Below are positions 10,860 to 20,674 of a DNA stretch of 64,000 nucleotides, in pieces. The number at the start of each line of letters is the position of its first letter. Position 1 is the stretch's first letter. The notes beneath the pieces are model-generated. The model searched no databases, was not told the origin of the DNA, and saw nothing but the letters and a program-made list of their open reading frames with translations. Source of the DNA: Limnochordaceae bacterium (GTDB lineage Bacteria; Bacillota; Limnochordia; Limnochordales; DUMU01); the NCBI GenBank assembly GCA_014896305.1, contig JADBKQ010000010.1, forward strand, positions 1 through 64,000. The letters are read 5' to 3'. A program made the translations under genes and the position numbers.

Positions 10860-11642
10860 TCAGGAACGCCCCGTCCCGGGGTTCGCAACCGGAGAGGATC
10901 CTGCTTCTGGGCCAGACTTGCCATCGGATGGGGTACTTGTTTTTGTGGTCCTGGGTACGTCTGATCCCGTTGCCTCGGTCTTTTCCTGACCATCCTGCGC
11001 GTCCTGCGCTTTCTTCGGGTTCGTGGAGCCGGCCAATTTCGCTTCGAGAGTGTGGATTTGGTCCCGCAGTTGGGCCGCCTTCTCGTACCGCTCGGCCCGA
11101 ATGGCATCCTGCAACTCGGCCCGTAGCTCCAAGAGCCTTTCCTGCGGACTGCTGACCGTGGCACGCTGTACCGCGCCGGTCTCAGTACCGGGCCGAGGGG
11201 TGGCTGAAGCGGCAACGGTCTCGCCAGTCAATGCTCGCCGGCTGGCCGGCCGCTTCCCCTGATGCTGCGTACTCCCCTGAACGCGGCGGTAAATCGCCTG
11301 CAGCGCCGGATCAAAGAACTCGTAGCATTCTGCGCAGCCCAGCAGGCCAGTCCGCCGGAAATCGGCCAGCGAAGTGCCACAAACAGGACAGACGGTCTCC
11401 GTACGGGATGACGTTCCAGGCCGGGTGGGCGCATTGGACACTGGACCGCCGGCGGCCCCACTAAACAGCCCGGATAGAAGATTCTGGAACGAAAACGCCA
11501 GTCCGCCCAGACCAACGTCTAATGTGATCTCTCCTTGCTGCCGAGCGCACTCTTCACACAGCCACTTCTCCTCACGGACCTGGTTCACCTGGCGTACCAC
11601 ATGAACCGTCGCTGGCCGCTGATGGCACTCTTCACACAGCAT
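10860..11642 (-). CDS. mcsA: McsA-type UVR-domain zinc protein
   Basis: Four CxxC motifs and C-terminal UvrB/UvrC motif ([24 protein letters not shown]). Confidence 0.92.
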   Translation of the reverse strand: MLCEECHQRPATVHVVRQVNQVREEKWLCEECARQQGEITLDVGLGGLAFSFQNLLSGLFSGAAGGPVSNAPTRPGTSSRTETVCPVCGTSLADFRRTGLLGCAECYEFFDPALQAIYRRVQGSTQHQGKRPASRRALTGETVAASATPRPGTETGAVQRATVSSPQERLLELRAELQDAIRAERYEKAAQLRDQIHTLEAKLAGSTNPKKAQDAQDGQEKTEATGSDVPRTTKTSTPSDGKSGPEAGSSPVANPGTGRS

Positions 11643-11746
11643 CGGAACCCCTCCTTAAATGCGGTGGAGGTGGGTTGGCAAATCCGCCAGCCGCCGATCG
11701 CCCGGCGCTCACTGGACGCCTGCCGTACACGGGCCTTCCGCCACCC

Positions 11747-12235
11747 TCACGCCCCGAGCAACACCCAGAGGACGCCTCGCAACAGCGCCGCTCGCAAGCG
11801 ATCCCGCTGGGCAGGCTCGCTAATCTCAGTCTCCCGTAAGAGAACCTGGCGGATCAAGACGGCCTGGCGTAGACTGATCTTACCCAAACGCTGCAGCTCC
11901 TGAAGCACCCAATCGGCCGCCTGCTGGCTGATCTCCTGGTTGAGCCGGCGTGCCAGCCAGTCGTCGGCAGGCTGAGTTTGCGGCAGAGAACGAACCCTCA
12001 TGATGCGGATGAACCCGCCGCCCCCTCGCCGGCTCTCCACGACATAGCCGTGATCTACCGTGAAGCGGGTGGTCAACACGTAATTAATCTGGGAGGGAGC
12101 GCACGAAAAGTGTTCGGCCAGATCACATCGGCGGATCTCCACCATTCCCTCCCCCGCCTCATCGAGCAGCTGGAGCAAGTAGCGCTCGATCAGATCGGAC
12201 AACGCCCGCACGTAGCCTCTCACCTCACTCGCCAT
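11747..12235 (-). CDS. ctsR: Transcriptional repressor CtsR (start at MASEVRGYVRALSDLIERYL)
   Basis: CtsR HTH region CDLAEHFSCAPSQINYVLTTRFT; promoter and operator lie just upstream of this ATG. Confidence 0.93.
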   Translation of the reverse strand: MASEVRGYVRALSDLIERYLLQLLDEAGEGMVEIRRCDLAEHFSCAPSQINYVLTTRFTVDHGYVVESRRGGGGFIRIMRVRSLPQTQPADDWLARRLNQEISQQAADWVLQELQRLGKISLRQAVLIRQVLLRETEISEPAQRDRLRAALLRGVLWVLLGA

Positions 12236-12245
12236 GGTTGCGTTA

Positions 12246-12263
12246 TTGACCTTCCCTGACCTT
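12246..12263 (-). promoter_or_regulatory. CtsR operator AGGTCAGGGAAGGTCAA
   Basis: Matches the tandem heptad CtsR box (A/GGTCAAA NAN A/GGTCAAA) on the minus strand. Confidence 0.75.
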
Positions 12264-12272
12264 CCGCCCCCC

Positions 12273-12300
12273 ATTATATCACAGCCGAGGAGTGGTTCAA
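12273..12300 (-). promoter_or_regulatory. ctsR promoter TTGAAC-16 bp-TATAAT
   Basis: Minus strand -35 12300..12295 and -10 12278..12273, immediately upstream of the CtsR box. Confidence 0.6.
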
Positions 12301-12316
12301 TCAACTGGGTCAGGAC

Positions 12317-13279
12317 TCACCTGGAAGACGCCTGCAAGCGGCAAACGCCCTGCTCCAGCTGGGTGAGGAACTGGGATAATCGACCCACCTTCTCCCACGG
12401 ATCTAGCTGGAGATACGTCCGAATCGTCGCCACCAACTCCTCGATTTCGGGTGAACGAGGCGGCAGCCCCGCCGGGCCGCCGAGGGTCATAGACGCTCCT
12501 GTTGAAGCCGTAGCGTCGACGCGGGCAGAGAGGGCGGCGACCCGCTGTGCCAACTCGTTCACCTGGGATTGAAGATCGGCCAGCTGGTTCACCCGGGATT
12601 GGAGATCTACCAACTGTTGGCGCAACTGGCGCTGTTCGGCAGGCAGTTGTCGCAGGGCCGCCAGCACGTCCGTGCCGTCCTGGCTGTCGTCAGCCGCCGG
12701 AGAGGGGGTGGGCGCGACAGAAGAAGCCGCGGTCCACCCGGCATCTGCACGAGATCCTGCAGCGGGCGTCGTAGTCAACTCCTGGTAGCGGCGACGGCAG
12801 GCAGCCGGGGTAACCCCTCCGAGCACATCGGCAATCTCTTCAAAGGGCGTCCCTGCCCGAACCTGACGTTGCAGGAACGCATCGCGTTCGGGAGTCCAAG
12901 GCTCCACAACCTCGACAGCAGAGCTGCCATCAAGAGCAGAAGCAGCCGACGAAGCTCCAGGGACCCGTCGGGGCGAGCTGGTGGCTTCTTCCGGGGATGA
13001 GGGCTGCAGATTCGGGGCCCGTACAACCCGTCCCTGTTGCTTGGCGCGGCGGAATTCCTCGGGGCTCATCCTCAGGGCACGAAGGAGAAAGTAGTAGCGT
13101 TGGGCGATGGCCGCCTTGCTGCGTCCCAGCTCCTGTAAGAGAGCTGGGCGCAGCTGCGGCTGCCACCACTCGTCCAGAATCCGCTGGTCTTCCTCAGCAG
13201 TGTACCGTTGCAATGAACGTTCCGGCACAGGATCACACGTTGGCGTTGAACCCTGGGCATTCACACTGAGCATTCTCAC
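12317..13279 (-). CDS. Putative regulator with two SANT/Myb-like HTH motifs and a coiled coil (RsfA-like architecture)
   Basis: YTAEEDQRILDEWW..RSKAAIAQRYYFLLRAL and WTPERDAFLQRQVRAGTPFEEIADVLGGVTPAACRRRYQEL; coiled coil LQSRVNQLADLQSQVNELAQRVAALSARV. Confidence 0.6.
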   Translation of the reverse strand: MRMLSVNAQGSTPTCDPVPERSLQRYTAEEDQRILDEWWQPQLRPALLQELGRSKAAIAQRYYFLLRALRMSPEEFRRAKQQGRVVRAPNLQPSSPEEATSSPRRVPGASSAASALDGSSAVEVVEPWTPERDAFLQRQVRAGTPFEEIADVLGGVTPAACRRRYQELTTTPAAGSRADAGWTAASSVAPTPSPAADDSQDGTDVLAALRQLPAEQRQLRQQLVDLQSRVNQLADLQSQVNELAQRVAALSARVDATASTGASMTLGGPAGLPPRSPEIEELVATIRTYLQLDPWEKVGRLSQFLTQLEQGVCRLQASSR

Positions 13280-13383
13280 TCGTCAACCTCCCCGCAGCCC
13301 CTAGCCACACTTCACTCATGGCCCGGCGGCGTCACTGGCGTCCTGGTGGCGCCTTGGCGGCATGGCAGAGCTGCACTCGCCAG

Positions 13384-14484
13384 CTAGTATGACCCAGTCG
13401 CGCCCGGTTCAGGCTTGAACCCGATGTGCAAGGCCACTACCCCACCGGTCAGGTTGCGGTAGCGGACCGGTGACAGGCCGACCTCCTGCATGATCTTGGC
13501 TAGTTCCTCTTGGCTGGGAATCTCCGCGAGGGAGGCAGGCAACCAAGCGTAGGGGGGAAGGGGATGTTCCCGGCCGAACTGCCGTTCAAAACGGCGTGCG
13601 GCCCATCGTCCGAGCAGCGGGACAACGTGGCGGAAGTAGAGGAGGTAAGCGCCGGCCAGCCAAGGGGTGGGGTGGGACAGCTCAAGGCAGAGCACACGGC
13701 CCCCCGGACGGGTGACGCGGGCCATTTCGGCCAACGCCTGGCGGATGTCGGTCACGTTGCGCAAGGCAAAGCCCGTGGCCACGCAGTCAAAGGTGCAGTC
13801 TGCAAAAGGCAGACGGAGGGCGTCGCCGTAGCGCAGGTCGATGACGGAGCGGTAGGGGGTGCGGGCCACTTTCTCACGCGCGACAGCCAGCATGTCGGGA
13901 GAGAAGTCGATGCCGATCACCCGGCCCTGGGATAGGGTCGCCGTCGAGGCAGGGGGTACAGCAGCTGCAGTAGCGACAGTAGCCGATCCGGTCGCTGGCG
14001 TCCCGCCCTCGATCCGTTGCCCCCGCCCCTGGAGTGGGGGGGATGAGACGGTTACGGCAGTAGGGGCTGCGCCCGGGCGGCGAGGCAATGGTGCGGCCAA
14101 CCGCACAGGGGCGACCTGGCGAGCCATGATCAGGCTGAGTTCACCCGTACCGCAGGCTACGTCCAGCGCCTGTTGGCCCGGGCGCAACCCTGTGGATCGG
14201 GCCAGTACCCAGTGCCAATAGTAAATGAGGCCGGCGGTCATCAAGACGTTCATCCGGTCATACCGGTCCGCGATCGTGTCGAAAACCTGTCGCACGTAGC
14301 GAGCCTTGTCTGAGTGAACGACATCCAGCGAGTCACGCCCACCCGCCACACGATGCTTTCGTCCTGCCACAAGCCCAGCCTCCTGCCACAGTTTGATCCG
14401 GTTGAACCGCCCGCCCGCACCCGGCCGCAAATCTACCTGGCTCAGAGGCTTTCGGCGGGTCATGGGATGGCGGGATACAGACAA
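13384..14484 (-). CDS. ubiE: UbiE/MenG-family demethylmenaquinone methyltransferase with large internal insertion
   Basis: SAM motif ALDVACGTGELSLIM, GIDFSPDMLAVAREK, GFALRNVTD, GGRVLCLELSHP. Confidence 0.9.
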   Translation of the reverse strand: MSVSRHPMTRRKPLSQVDLRPGAGGRFNRIKLWQEAGLVAGRKHRVAGGRDSLDVVHSDKARYVRQVFDTIADRYDRMNVLMTAGLIYYWHWVLARSTGLRPGQQALDVACGTGELSLIMARQVAPVRLAAPLPRRPGAAPTAVTVSSPPLQGRGQRIEGGTPATGSATVATAAAVPPASTATLSQGRVIGIDFSPDMLAVAREKVARTPYRSVIDLRYGDALRLPFADCTFDCVATGFALRNVTDIRQALAEMARVTRPGGRVLCLELSHPTPWLAGAYLLYFRHVVPLLGRWAARRFERQFGREHPLPPYAWLPASLAEIPSQEELAKIMQEVGLSPVRYRNLTGGVVALHIGFKPEPGATGSY

Positions 14485-14517
14485 GGTCGCCTTATACAGG
14501 TATTGTACACGAACGGC

Positions 14518-15912
14518 TTCTTAAGGAGACGTTTCGTCAATAGGTGTGTAAATGTGCATCAGGCGGCAGTCCCCTCCTGTGCGACCTGAATGCCGTCTTC
14601 GTACCGTGTGCCGGCGTAAACTTCCGTCAGAAGTTCGGGTGCGTTCAGCCGCCGAAACCTCTTCTCGGCTACCATCAGCATCTTCCAGATTACTGCCGTT
14701 GCCTTCTCTACTTTCTTTCTTGAACCGCTTGGCCGCATCCGTCTACAAGCGCAGAGCCGCAAAGGGCGATTCCACCACGTTCGTGGTTCTCAGGTGTCCC
14801 AGTGCTCCTTGCGGTAGCGGTAGAAGGTCACCATCCGTTCCCAATCCCTTCTTAAGGTCTCCACTGCCTTCCCGTACCCGTGCTGGCGGCACCCGGCCTC
14901 GAACTCCTTCCGCTTATGTTCTGCTTCCGCCCGGGTCGAAGCATAGACGATCTCGCGGAGCCTGGCCTTAGCAGCCGCATGCTGGTAACGCGGCAGTTGC
15001 TCTAGCACATTGAGCACACTGTGTTTCCAACACCGCTGCTCATCGGCCTCCGGGAGAGACTCGTAGCGCGCCCCAGATCCCCAGATGCCCGTCCCCGATC
15101 ACCAGCCGCGGTGCATTCATCCCCCGGTCCCGCACGTCCCGCAATCCCTCCGACCCACTCTCCCTGATTCCCGGTAACCAGGAATAACCGCTACCACCTC
15201 TTTGCGACCCCCTACCAAGCCGGCTACGGCCACTAACCATGCGGCTCGCTCTCGTTCTAGTCCTGCTTTCACGTAGATCCCATCTACCCACAGGTAAACC
15301 ACCCGTAGGTCGTCCAGCCGTCGTGTTCGCCAGGCTTCCCATTCGGCCTGCCATTGCTCCTTCAGCCGGGCCACCGTGCTGGCCGATACCGGCGCTCCCT
15401 CTCCTAACAGTCCTCGCAGAGCTAGGTCAAAGTCCCCCTCTGCCAGCCCGTGCAGGTACAGCTCCGGCAAGAGCTCCGAAACCTCTCGCGTGCGCCGCAC
15501 AAACAAGGGTAGGATCCGACTCTCGAACCGTTCCTCCAGGCCTCGCACCCGCGGACGGCGGAGGGTAATGGTACCCAGGGGTGTCGTCAGCTTGCGCGGC
15601 TTGCCGTAGCCGTTTCGGTAGCCGGTGAGACCGTCAACGACGGCCCGACGCTGATACCGAACGCGGCCCAGCAGCTCAGTCACCTGCGCCTCCAGCAATT
15701 CCTGGATAAGCTCCTGGATCTTACCCCGAAGCCATTCATGGAGTCCTTCCCAAGTGGGGCTTGACGACAGGCTGCTCGATGTGGTGCGCTTGTCCATGGC
15801 GGTGGCTCTCCTCCTTACTGGGGCCCATAGCCCCGAGTTGTTCTCTCAAGAGGAGGGTACACCGCCTAAGCACATTTCCACACCTTTTGAGGGTAGCTCC
15901 TTAAGGACAGAG
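14518..15912 (-). mobile_element. Decayed IS256-family insertion sequence with recognisable terminal inverted repeats
   Basis: Left TIR 14542-14569 AGGTGTGTAAATGTGCATCAGGCGGCAG; right TIR 15860-15886 (reverse complement AAGGTGTGGAAATGTGCTTAGGCGGTG); outer TTAAGGAG shared at both ends. Confidence 0.8.
14559..15797 (-). pseudogene. IS256/Mutator-type transposase pseudogene (several frameshifts and a stop)
   Basis: Homologous blocks in different frames: LRGKIQELIQELLEAQVTELLG.., NAPRLVIGDGHLGIWGALR, QRCWKHSVLNVLEQLPRYQ, TTNVVESPFAALRLRTDAAKRF, KATAVIWKMLMVAEKRFRRLN. Confidence 0.9.
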
Positions 15913-16089
15913 CCTGGGGGTAGATGCAAGCAGCCCCCCACAACGGCCGGCCTGGCGCGCAGTTGGGGCAACAGAATCTCGAAGACCAACGGGATAGGGC
16001 GGCGGTGTCCGCGTCGACAAAACCTTGTGGACATCGCCGCCCCTGTGACGCCACCGTCACGTTACTATCGCGCCGCTGTCATCCGTCCG

Positions 16090-17487
16090 TTACTTTCCGG
16101 ACGCCGTCCCTGACCCAGACGCCTTGGTCAGCATGTACGCTCGGATTGCCGCATCGGCCTGCTGCATAGCGCTGCTCACGCTGATCTGGTTGGCCCACAT
16201 TTGGGCCCAGATGGGCGAGAGACGGCTGCTAATGTCCCCATATCCAATAATGACGTGGGCCAGCTGGTCATGCCCGTATTCCTGCGCCCCCATCAGAGCT
16301 TGCATAATCTGGGACGGAGTGTGGTAACGAGAGTGCGCGGCCAGTTGCGTGATGTAGGGAACAAGAGCCGTGGATCGGGCAGGCGGAAGGTCGCTGTGGC
16401 TGCTATACTGCAAAAGCTCCTGTTGACTCAGTAGCCACTTCACTAGCTTCCAGGCTTCTTCGGGATGTTTGGTCTCACTGCCGATGACCAAACCGTCAGT
16501 AAACACGATGCTCGCCCGGTCCTTGACCAATGGCAGCGGAGCCAATCCCCAACGGATCTTGAGAACCTTGTTCTTGCCCATGACGGTCCACGGACCATTG
16601 CCCATGTACATGGCTACTTTGCCTTTTTGGAACCAGTCCCACGTCCAGGCTTCACCGGTTTTGGGAGCGAAATGGTGCTTCCACATCAAGTCGACTACGG
16701 CCTGATAGGCATCCAAGTTAGCCTGGGTAAAGAAAGTCGACTGATGGACAATTCCCGTCCGATAGGTCTCTTCATCAAACCAGTCTCCGCCCCACAGGTA
16801 CGAATATACTTCGCTGGGGTAGAAGGATGGTTCAATACCTATCCCAGCTTGTTTCAGTCCGCCCTTCTCATCCAAGATAGACAGTTTTTTGGCAGACGCC
16901 AACATATCATCCCACGTCCAGCCGGTCTTTTCCCACTCTACGGGCGGCTGCTTGAGTCCAGCCAGGTCAAACAGATCAGGGTTGTAGTAAACGAAGCTGC
17001 CCGAGCTCACAAAGGGAACTCCCCATATCTTCCCACCCCATGCGTAAGCTTTCCAGGCAGACGACATGAATTCCTGCGGACGGAGTTCCTCTTTATCTCG
17101 CTCGATGTACCGAGTAAGATCCAGTAACCACCCGTTTCGTACGTCTGTCCGGTTTCCCCCCTGCCACACATCGGGTGTATTCCCGGTCGCCCGTAATACG
17201 GCCAGCTTATCCGCGAAGTTGCCGCTGAGCGCAGCGATGATGCTCACGTGGATCCCTGGGTTGGCCTTTTCGAACTCCTGGCTGGCCGCCTTTGCCCATG
17301 TCAAGGTCTCGGTGGCATCCTGAGCCAGCATTAACGTGATCGTAACCGGGGCAGCCGCCTGTGCCCTTCCGGGCGGCACCCTGAGAACCGCCGGACCTGC
17401 CGCCAACGCACCGAAAACCAGCCCGGAAAGAGTCAACTTCCTCGCCATGCTGACCAATGGCCCAACCTTCACCCGCTTGCCGTCCAT
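16090..17487 (-). CDS. Extracellular solute (sugar)-binding protein of an ABC importer, without adjacent permeases
   Basis: Signal peptide followed by UgpB/MalE-type fold (EFEKANPGIHVSIIAALSGNFADKLAVL..). Confidence 0.88.
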   Translation of the reverse strand: MDGKRVKVGPLVSMARKLTLSGLVFGALAAGPAVLRVPPGRAQAAAPVTITLMLAQDATETLTWAKAASQEFEKANPGIHVSIIAALSGNFADKLAVLRATGNTPDVWQGGNRTDVRNGWLLDLTRYIERDKEELRPQEFMSSAWKAYAWGGKIWGVPFVSSGSFVYYNPDLFDLAGLKQPPVEWEKTGWTWDDMLASAKKLSILDEKGGLKQAGIGIEPSFYPSEVYSYLWGGDWFDEETYRTGIVHQSTFFTQANLDAYQAVVDLMWKHHFAPKTGEAWTWDWFQKGKVAMYMGNGPWTVMGKNKVLKIRWGLAPLPLVKDRASIVFTDGLVIGSETKHPEEAWKLVKWLLSQQELLQYSSHSDLPPARSTALVPYITQLAAHSRYHTPSQIMQALMGAQEYGHDQLAHVIIGYGDISSRLSPIWAQMWANQISVSSAMQQADAAIRAYMLTKASGSGTASGK

Positions 17488-17879
17488 AGGGAGAGTCCCC
17501 CTTTCGGTGGTTTGGATCCTGTTAGTACACTGATGGCGCTACGCCCGTGGTTCTACGGACCAAACCAGTCTCCTGCTGCATTCGTGCCTGCCAACCCTTG
17601 AGCCACGCTAGGGCCAGAGAGGTCACACGAGCCCAGGCGGGCCAGTTGCAAAGGCAGGTCGAATGAGTGTTGATGGTCGAAAGGAACAGGGTGTGAGGGA
17701 ACGAATACCTATAGGCAATGTGTGGTTACCCATGCGTGGTCAATGCGGCGAGGCTCGGACACGGGGGAAGGCCCTCATTCGGCTTGGCTGGGCCTGCAGC
17801 CAGGTGGTAGGCGAAAGCTGAGCTCACAGGGCAAGCCCGAGACAGAGACCACGCCCAGAGAGGAACGATGTGAGGCCTT

Positions 17880-18320
17880 ATGTCGTGGTATACGCAATGG
17901 ATTGCAGGTCTGGCTGGCTCTGGTGCGGCGCCACCCCAACCCCTGGGTGCCGTCCCCAACGCCGTAACCCAGGCTCAGGCGTCCTGGCTGGAACGGTACG
18001 CGGGCGGAAGCTGGCAGGTGCTGGGCGCTCAAGTAGGCCTGGGGGCGCTCTTGGGCTTTGCGGTCGGCTACGCCACCAAGTTTGCCCTGCGCCTCGCACT
18101 GCTACTCGTAGGCGTGGCCGTGCTCTTGGCCGTCTACCTTTCCCGGACTGGCTTCTTGACCGTTCACTGGGACGCGCTACAGGCAGCCTACGACCAGTAT
18201 GTGCTGGGCCAGGGTGGCGTCTTTGCCCTACTCAAGTCGTGGGCCAGCTCCTTGAGCGGCTACATCCCGATCAGCGGCGGCTTCGTTCTCGGGTTTCTCC
18301 TGGGCTTTCGCGCCGGCTGA
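17880..18320 (+). CDS. FUN14-like small membrane protein
   Basis: GALLGFAVGYATKFALRLALLLVGVAVLLAVYLSRTGFLTVHWDAL.. and C-terminal GGFVLGFLLGFRAG match the FUN14 pattern. Confidence 0.6.
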   Translation: MSWYTQWIAGLAGSGAAPPQPLGAVPNAVTQAQASWLERYAGGSWQVLGAQVGLGALLGFAVGYATKFALRLALLLVGVAVLLAVYLSRTGFLTVHWDALQAAYDQYVLGQGGVFALLKSWASSLSGYIPISGGFVLGFLLGFRAG

Positions 18321-20618
18321 AGCCGGTTGTTGGTTCGACCAGGCATTCGCTGTTGTGCTGTGGTTGGCGTTGACGCCCTCTCCTCGTGGTTCACGCAACA
18401 AGCCCTGCGCGGTGGCCTGTTCGTTGGCGCGGCGGATCGCCTCCACGGCCTGGCGCATGGAACGGCTGATCCGGCGTCTGCCCCAAAACACGACCAATGC
18501 CGGGTTGCCCAGCGCGCTGCGACCCGCCCGACCTGCCATTTGAGTCAGCGTCGCTGTGTCGAACACATATTCTTCGTCGGCCGCCCAGACAAGCACGTTC
18601 GCTTGAGGAATCGTGACTCCCCGCTCCAAAAGGGTAGTGCAGACCATCACCCGCACTGCACCTTTCCGAAACTGTTCACACTTGGACTCCCGCTCAGGGT
18701 CATGCGCGTGGCAACTGGCGAGAGAGACTCTTTGGAGCGCCGGCAATCGCCGCAAGCTGGACTCCACAGCCTCCAGCATTCGGACAGCGGGTACAAACAC
18801 AAAGAGCGGTTGACCAGCCGCCGCCCGTGCCCAAAGCTCCTGGAGCCCACTGCACCGGTCCCCCTTCCCCTGCCAGCTCCCCCCTACCACCAGCACCGGC
18901 TCTGGCAGCGCCCGCCCGTGCGGACGGGCCACCAGCCTGATGTGCACTCCCCCTTCCCGCTGAACCGTGCGCAGCAGCGACGGGGTCAGGGTAGCAGACA
19001 GGTAGATCAGCTTGCCGCCCGGTCGAGTCGCCCGTTCCACCGCCTGTTCCAGCAGCGGCGTGCCACGGTAGGGGTAAGCGTCGGCTTCGTCCAACACCGT
19101 AAGATCAAACGTTCTGTCAAAGCGCAGCGTCTGGTGCGTCGTGGCCACGGTCAACCGAGACCTCTCGTTCCAGATCTCCCCGCTGCCACCATACAACGCT
19201 GTGATAAGGGGGGAGGGTAGGTCGGCAGACGTTGTAGAATCCGAGGTCGGATTCTCTTGACCGTGCGTCCCCACGTATCGGCCCGCGCCGGCGTCAGCGC
19301 CGGTATCTGCGTCTGCGTTGAAGTACCGCCGGAAGCGTGCTGCCAGTTCCACCACGATCTCCCGGCGCGGGATCGCCAGCAGCACCCGGCCTCCCCGGGC
19401 CCATTCCTGCACCATTGCCGCCAGAACGATTTCGCTCTTCCCGGCGCCGCAGACGGCTTCGACGCACCCATGGCGAGCCGGTGATTCAGCGCAGAACCGG
19501 CACAGCTCCTGAGCTGCCTCTTCCTGCTCCGGAGTAAGCTTAAAGGGAAGCTTCGGACCGCAGGCCAGCCGAAGGCTAGGAGCAGGAGCCACCTCTGCCC
19601 GATACAGAACAGCGCACGAGCGCACTGGTCCCAGTGCGTCGCAGGCCGAACAAGCCAGGCAGTACTCCCCCGTTCGCCCGCAATCCGGGCAGGTCAGCCG
19701 CGCCCTCGCAGCAGCTGCCGCTGGTGAACCCTGTTCGTCCCCCCACCTTTGCCATGTCCCGCACCGCCCGCACTGCCAGGCACGCCCGTCCTCGTCCCAA
19801 CCCAGACCTGCGCACACCTGCACTCGGCCAGTGACCACGCCGTACTGGAGAACCTGCGACAGCTCCTGAGCACGGCGTGACTGGCCAAGCCTGGCCGTCA
19901 GAGCCGATAGCTCCCGCCACGTCAACCAGCGCCCTGAAATTAAAGGTAGGATCTCGGCGATCTGTGTTTCAATGGTCTCAGACACCGCGACCTCGGCCTG
20001 CTGCAGGGCTATGGGCCGGTGGAAGACAAGCTCGAACCCCAGCCGTCGCCGCAGCTGTTGCCGGGCCCACCACCGCCGGACGAAGGATCCAGACAAAACA
20101 CCGGCCGCCCACGATCCCAACGCTCGGCACAGTGCCTGCGCCGCTTCCGGGTAGAGAGGGCCCGCCACCCAGCGGCAAGTGCGCCCCCGCGCCTGCCAAA
20201 ACGCTGCGTCCCATTCCGGGCACGGCGTAAAGAAGATCGCTCCCCTGGCTTCACCCACACCTGGGCTAGCTACGCGGCCGTCGGCGCCCGGCGTCGCCAC
20301 CGTGTACACCCACATTCTCACAGGGGCCTTGGGTCGCACTGCCCGCACCTCCTGTGCCCCTTCTCCCCATGAGATCCGGCCCAAGCTGCGGCGGGCATCA
20401 TGCTCCGACCTGGACTTCAGCCAGCCTCGAGGGCCGCTGGGAGTCCGGCTGGCATCTGCATCCACCCGGACCACCGCCAGTATTCTGAGTCCCGGCTGAA
20501 TCGCCGTCGGCACGCGAGAAGAGGCAAGCCCATCCGGCGTTGCTTCCATACTATTCCAGGCTGGTGTTGTTGTCAATATATTCCTGCCGCTCGCCCGGCT
20601 GGCCGGCTGGGCCATCAT
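18228..20618 (-). CDS. comFA: ComFA-like DNA helicase (competence)
   Basis: CxxC zinc finger, Walker A AVCGAGKSE, LDEADAYPYRG, YLSATLTPSLL, LLERGVTIPQANVLVW, QMAGRAGR. The 5' end may be shorter than the ORF. Confidence 0.85.
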   Translation of the reverse strand: MMAQPASRASGRNILTTTPAWNSMEATPDGLASSRVPTAIQPGLRILAVVRVDADASRTPSGPRGWLKSRSEHDARRSLGRISWGEGAQEVRAVRPKAPVRMWVYTVATPGADGRVASPGVGEARGAIFFTPCPEWDAAFWQARGRTCRWVAGPLYPEAAQALCRALGSWAAGVLSGSFVRRWWARQQLRRRLGFELVFHRPIALQQAEVAVSETIETQIAEILPLISGRWLTWRELSALTARLGQSRRAQELSQVLQYGVVTGRVQVCAGLGWDEDGRAWQCGRCGTWQRWGDEQGSPAAAAARARLTCPDCGRTGEYCLACSACDALGPVRSCAVLYRAEVAPAPSLRLACGPKLPFKLTPEQEEAAQELCRFCAESPARHGCVEAVCGAGKSEIVLAAMVQEWARGGRVLLAIPRREIVVELAARFRRYFNADADTGADAGAGRYVGTHGQENPTSDSTTSADLPSPLITALYGGSGEIWNERSRLTVATTHQTLRFDRTFDLTVLDEADAYPYRGTPLLEQAVERATRPGGKLIYLSATLTPSLLRTVQREGGVHIRLVARPHGRALPEPVLVVGGSWQGKGDRCSGLQELWARAAAGQPLFVFVPAVRMLEAVESSLRRLPALQRVSLASCHAHDPERESKCEQFRKGAVRVMVCTTLLERGVTIPQANVLVWAADEEYVFDTATLTQMAGRAGRSALGNPALVVFWGRRRISRSMRQAVEAIRRANEQATAQGLLREPRGEGVNANHSTTANAWSNQQPASAGAKAQEKPENEAAADRDVAAQGAGPRLE

Positions 20619-20674
20619 CGGTACCCACCTGGAACACTCCTCAATGCGGGTTCACCCGTGCTGCTGAGCCTAGG

